A DNA stretch of 14,941 nt from an uncultured Lachnospiraceae bacterium (lineage in GTDB: Bacteria; Bacillota; Clostridia; Lachnospirales; Lachnospiraceae): NCBI GenBank assembly GCA_910585825.1, contig CAJUEY010000054.1, forward strand, positions 1-14,941. The letters are read 5' to 3'. The notes below the pieces were generated by a model, which saw only the letters and a list, made by a program, of their open reading frames with translations, made no database searches and was not told where the DNA came from. The position numbers and the translations under genes were made by a program. Below are positions 12,796 through 14,941 of the stretch, in pieces; the stretch's first letter is position 1, and each line of letters opens with the position of its first letter.

Positions 12796-12822
12796 GCTGC
12801 TGTATATTCTGCGATCAGCAGC
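12796..12822 (-). other. hairpin in the leader of pilC
   Basis: On the minus strand, GCTGCTG pairs with CAGCAGC around a 13-base loop, between the transglutaminase stop and the pilC ribosome binding site, with TTT after it. The T-run is too short for a strong terminator. It may be a processing or stability hairpin, or a weak attenuator that lowers pilC relative to the first gene. Confidence 0.45.
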
Positions 12823-12838
12823 CGAATTAAATATTAAA

Positions 12839-13795
12839 TTAATAAGAATATTTGACGATATAATTAGAGCCGTCTCCGATATATTTTTTTACGGAATCAG
12901 CGCTGTTGCCGGCTGCCAGCGTGGGATCCATAAGCGTCCAGGAATTTCCGTCAAACTGGATGATATTATCCACCCACCCGGATTCTTTGATGTAAGTGCT
13001 GATCCAGGCGTGATAGGCTTCGCCGGAATAGCCCACCTCCAGTTTGGTGGGAATTCCCTGGGAACGCAGCATTGCGCTCATCACTGCAGCGTAATCAAAA
13101 CAGATCCCCTTTTTGGATCGGAGCGTTTCGTCTACGACCGGGAGATATCCGTAAGAGACGTTTTCCGCTTTTTCCGTATCATAGGAAATTTCTTCAGTTA
13201 CATAATGATAGATATGTTCAATGACCTCAAGATCAGAATAGGAATTTTCGGCCAGCTCGCTTCCCTTTGAAACCGTCCGGCTCGTTTCCGTAAAATTTAC
13301 ATATTGGTTCGGATAAAGAAACGGGCTGAATTCATCCTGAATTGATACGGAAAGGTCTGTGGAATAAGCAACGGCGTACATATCCTGATCGGCATGCTCC
13401 AGAATCTGCACCTGATAGCTGCCGCTGCCGCAGGAAAAAGGAAACGTTTCATATTCCCCGGAGCCGGATAAAAGGTAAATGTATTCCGAACCGTCTGGAC
13501 CAGTAATCCGCAGTTTGACCTTATCGTTGCTGCCAAGATAGCGTACCATAACATAACCGGATTCCGTGTGGGAAGCATCCACGATGATTGTGTCATTTCC
13601 CAAAACAGTATCTCCCGAGGCCGTCGGCGTCAGTACCTTAGGGGTGTTGTCCCGGGGGGAGCCGGAATGGACAGGCTGTTGTTTTGGGGCTGCGAATTCT
13701 TCCGGAAGTTCTTTGCTGCCGTCGGAACACCCGCAGAGCAGGATGCCGGTGACAAACAAAAAAAGTAAGGCAAATGATAATTTTTTATGTATCAT
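12839..13795 (-). CDS. transglutaminase-like lipoprotein, first gene of the pilus operon
   Basis: This 318-residue exported protein has a lipoprotein signal ending LLCGC; Cys23 is the likely lipidated residue, though Cys21 is possible. Residues about 27-70 are a Ser/Pro/Thr-rich linker. Residues 70-155 are a beta domain with TGPDG, and residues about 185-318 form a transglutaminase-like (papain-fold) domain. The catalytic triad is visible as C232 (KKGICFDYAAV), H262 (YHAWIST) and D290 (LMDPTLA). Such domains are cysteine peptidases or cross-linkers; which one cannot be told here. The start at 13795 has AGGAGG nine bases upstream; the ATG at 13804 is too close to it. It is the first gene of the leftward operon, after a promoter with an extended -10, and it ends 59 bases before pilC. 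It may process or anchor pilins at the cell surface. Confidence 0.9.
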   Translation of the reverse strand: MIHKKLSFALLFLFVTGILLCGCSDGSKELPEEFAAPKQQPVHSGSPRDNTPKVLTPTASGDTVLGNDTIIVDASHTESGYVMVRYLGSNDKVKLRITGPDGSEYIYLLSGSGEYETFPFSCGSGSYQVQILEHADQDMYAVAYSTDLSVSIQDEFSPFLYPNQYVNFTETSRTVSKGSELAENSYSDLEVIEHIYHYVTEEISYDTEKAENVSYGYLPVVDETLRSKKGICFDYAAVMSAMLRSQGIPTKLEVGYSGEAYHAWISTYIKESGWVDNIIQFDGNSWTLMDPTLAAGNSADSVKKYIGDGSNYIVKYSY

Positions 13796-13861
13796 GCCGT
13801 GCATCCTCCTATCGTGATTCTGCCGATTGGATGTGTTAGAAATACGGCAAATTTTTCTGAA

Positions 13862-13890
13862 AGTATATCACAAAACAGAAAAAAGAGCAA
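13862..13890 (-). promoter_or_regulatory. promoter of the pilus operon
   Basis: On the minus strand, TTGCTC (complement of 13885-13890) and TATACT (complement of 13862-13867) are separated by 17 bases. A TG extension lies one base before the -10 (TGATATACT). The -35 is weak (3/6), which fits a promoter that needs an activator. It is back-to-back with the regulator promoter. Confidence 0.55.
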
Positions 13891-13914
13891 TCAGAGATTG
13901 ACATTCTGTTTTGT
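13870..13914. promoter_or_regulatory. 11-bp inverted repeat spanning both divergent -35 boxes
   Basis: ACAAAACAGAA (13870-13880) and its exact complement TTCTGTTTTGT (13904-13914) are 23 bases apart. One arm lies in the spacer of each divergent promoter and both -35 boxes lie between the arms, nearly symmetrically about 13892-13894. A dimeric regulator bound here would affect both directions. Confidence 0.6.
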
Positions 13915-13931
13915 ATCACATAGACTATGTG
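13898..13931 (+). promoter_or_regulatory. promoter of the SARP regulator with a palindromic operator
   Basis: A perfect TTGACA (13898-13903) and TAGACT (13921-13926) are separated by 17 bases. The interrupted palindrome CACATAG-A-CTATGTG (13917-13931) covers the -10 box, which is a good position for a repressor site, possibly autoregulatory. Confidence 0.65.
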
Positions 13932-13977
13932 AAAATGCACCACAAAAGAATAAAAACGAAGAAAGGAGAGGGGCAAA

Positions 13978-14904
13978 ATGAAGAAAAAAATGCCCGTGCT
14001 CAGGATTTGTATGTTTGGAAGAACCAATATTACATACGGCAAAAAGCCGATCTTGTTAGGCAAGAAGGGTATTACAAAGGTGCAGAGGCTGCTGATGATC
14101 ATGTGTTACAGCGGTAGAAAGGGGATTGCAAGAAATAAGCTGTTTGAAGATTTCTTCGGAAGAGAAGAAGTTTTGGATGCGGCAAACAATCTCAGAGTTA
14201 CAGCACACCGATTGGAAAAACGGATGAGAGAAGCAGGACTTCCCAAACATGATTATATTACAGTGGAAGACGGGATTTATTCTTTCTCCTGTCCCATGGA
14301 AGTGGAAGTAGACGCATTAATCTTCAAAAGATTGATTGCACAGGCAGAAAAAACATCCGACAGAGAGGAAAAAAGCCGGCTGCTCCTGCAGGCATGCGAG
14401 TTATACCGGGGAGAATTTTTGGAGGATTTGTCAGAAGCAGAGTGGGTTTTGTTAGAAAGCGCCCATTTTAAAAATCTATATGAGGAAAGCCTGACATGGC
14501 TGTGCGAATATTTGAAGGAAAAAGAGGAATACGAGGAAATTCTTCGTTTGTGTACACTGGCATGTAAAATATATCCTTACGATGAATGGCAGGCAGTGAA
14601 AATTGAGTGTTATATTGCCCAGAACAGGATTAAAGAGGCACAGCAGGAATATCAAGCCACGGAAAAACTGCTGTTTGAGGAATTGGGCATCGCGCCGTCC
14701 CGGCGGATGTTAAATCAGCTGGCGGTAATCAGAGAATCTTTCAGAGCATCTTCGGTTTTGATTCGTGATATCAAAGACAGGCTCAAGGAAGAGGAGACAG
14801 ATGAGGGGGCGTATTACTGCAGCCTTCCCAGTTTTCGGGACGAATACCGCTTTGCCTGCCGCCTTATGGAAAGAAACGGTATGGATCTCAAACTTCCCAC
14901 ATAA
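13978..14904 (+). CDS. SARP/BTAD-family transcriptional regulator, possibly truncated
   Basis: This 308-residue regulator has an OmpR-like winged helix in the N-terminal part (about 5-100, including NLRVTAHRLEKRMREAG as the recognition region). The bacterial transcriptional activator domain (about 108-255) has TPR-like helical pairs (LLLQACELYRGEFLEDL, YEEILRLCTLACKIYPYDEW). The tail contains GAYYCSLPSFRDEYRFACRLMERNGM, which in the Lachnospiraceae relatives I remember introduces a further C-terminal domain, but here a stop follows eight residues later (LKLPT). It may therefore be a truncated or naturally short form. AAAGGAGAGGGG supports the start. It is divergent from the pilus operon and shares its promoter region, so it probably activates that operon. 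I know of no ligand. The last 37 bases after the stop show no clear terminator. Confidence 0.85.
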   Translation: MKKKMPVLRICMFGRTNITYGKKPILLGKKGITKVQRLLMIMCYSGRKGIARNKLFEDFFGREEVLDAANNLRVTAHRLEKRMREAGLPKHDYITVEDGIYSFSCPMEVEVDALIFKRLIAQAEKTSDREEKSRLLLQACELYRGEFLEDLSEAEWVLLESAHFKNLYEESLTWLCEYLKEKEEYEEILRLCTLACKIYPYDEWQAVKIECYIAQNRIKEAQQEYQATEKLLFEELGIAPSRRMLNQLAVIRESFRASSVLIRDIKDRLKEEETDEGAYYCSLPSFRDEYRFACRLMERNGMDLKLPT

Positions 14905-14941
14905 AAAATGCGTTTTGCGCCTTGATAAATCAATACTTTAA

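Overview
The window looks like chromosome from a low-to-mid GC anaerobic Clostridia, most likely Lachnospiraceae. The reasons are the family content (a DUF6128-type protein, a DUF4860-type pilus protein, a SARP/BTAD regulator of the kind common in Lachnospiraceae, a rubredoxin-first 'reverse' rubrerythrin next to PerR) and the strong AGGAGG-type ribosome binding sites with TTGACA/TATAAT promoters. This placement comes from reading the proteins, not from a search.

Left part (1-4200), accessory and AT-rich: an orphan protein with one leucine-rich-repeat-like stretch (224-1078); a compact promoter plus hairpin unit on the minus strand that looks like a small RNA gene (about 1228-1160); and a leftward cassette made of the detached C-terminal domain of a type I restriction HsdR subunit (2988-2539), a DUF3800 protein (2529-1816) and a small protein resembling BECR-fold nucleases (1819-1304). 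The last two are coupled by an ATGA overlap. A rightward M24 metallopeptidase (3220-4017) and a possible 28-residue ORF follow. The DUF3800/BECR-like pair behind an HsdR remnant is the best candidate here for an undescribed defence or toxin module.

Middle part (4200-8650), housekeeping and stress genes: a leftward perR-rubrerythrin operon with its own consensus promoter, a PerR-box-like operator and a terminator; a DUF6128-type protein; a convergent GNAT acetyltransferase; tadA (tRNA adenosine deaminase); and a membrane-anchored C39-like cysteine peptidase. A strong bidirectional terminator closes this part.

Right part (8656-14941), a type IV pilus-like cluster: a leftward operon encodes a transglutaminase-like lipoprotein, PilC/GspF, four small pilin-like or assembly proteins and the retraction-type ATPase PilT. 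Two 54-bp tandem repeats lie just before pilT. A divergent SARP/BTAD regulator (13978-14904) shares a compact back-to-back promoter region with this operon, where an 11-bp inverted repeat spans both -35 boxes. The regulator is therefore the natural candidate to control the pilus operon, but its C-terminus looks short for this family. No PilB-type extension ATPase and no prepilin peptidase are present, so this cluster must rely on genes elsewhere.
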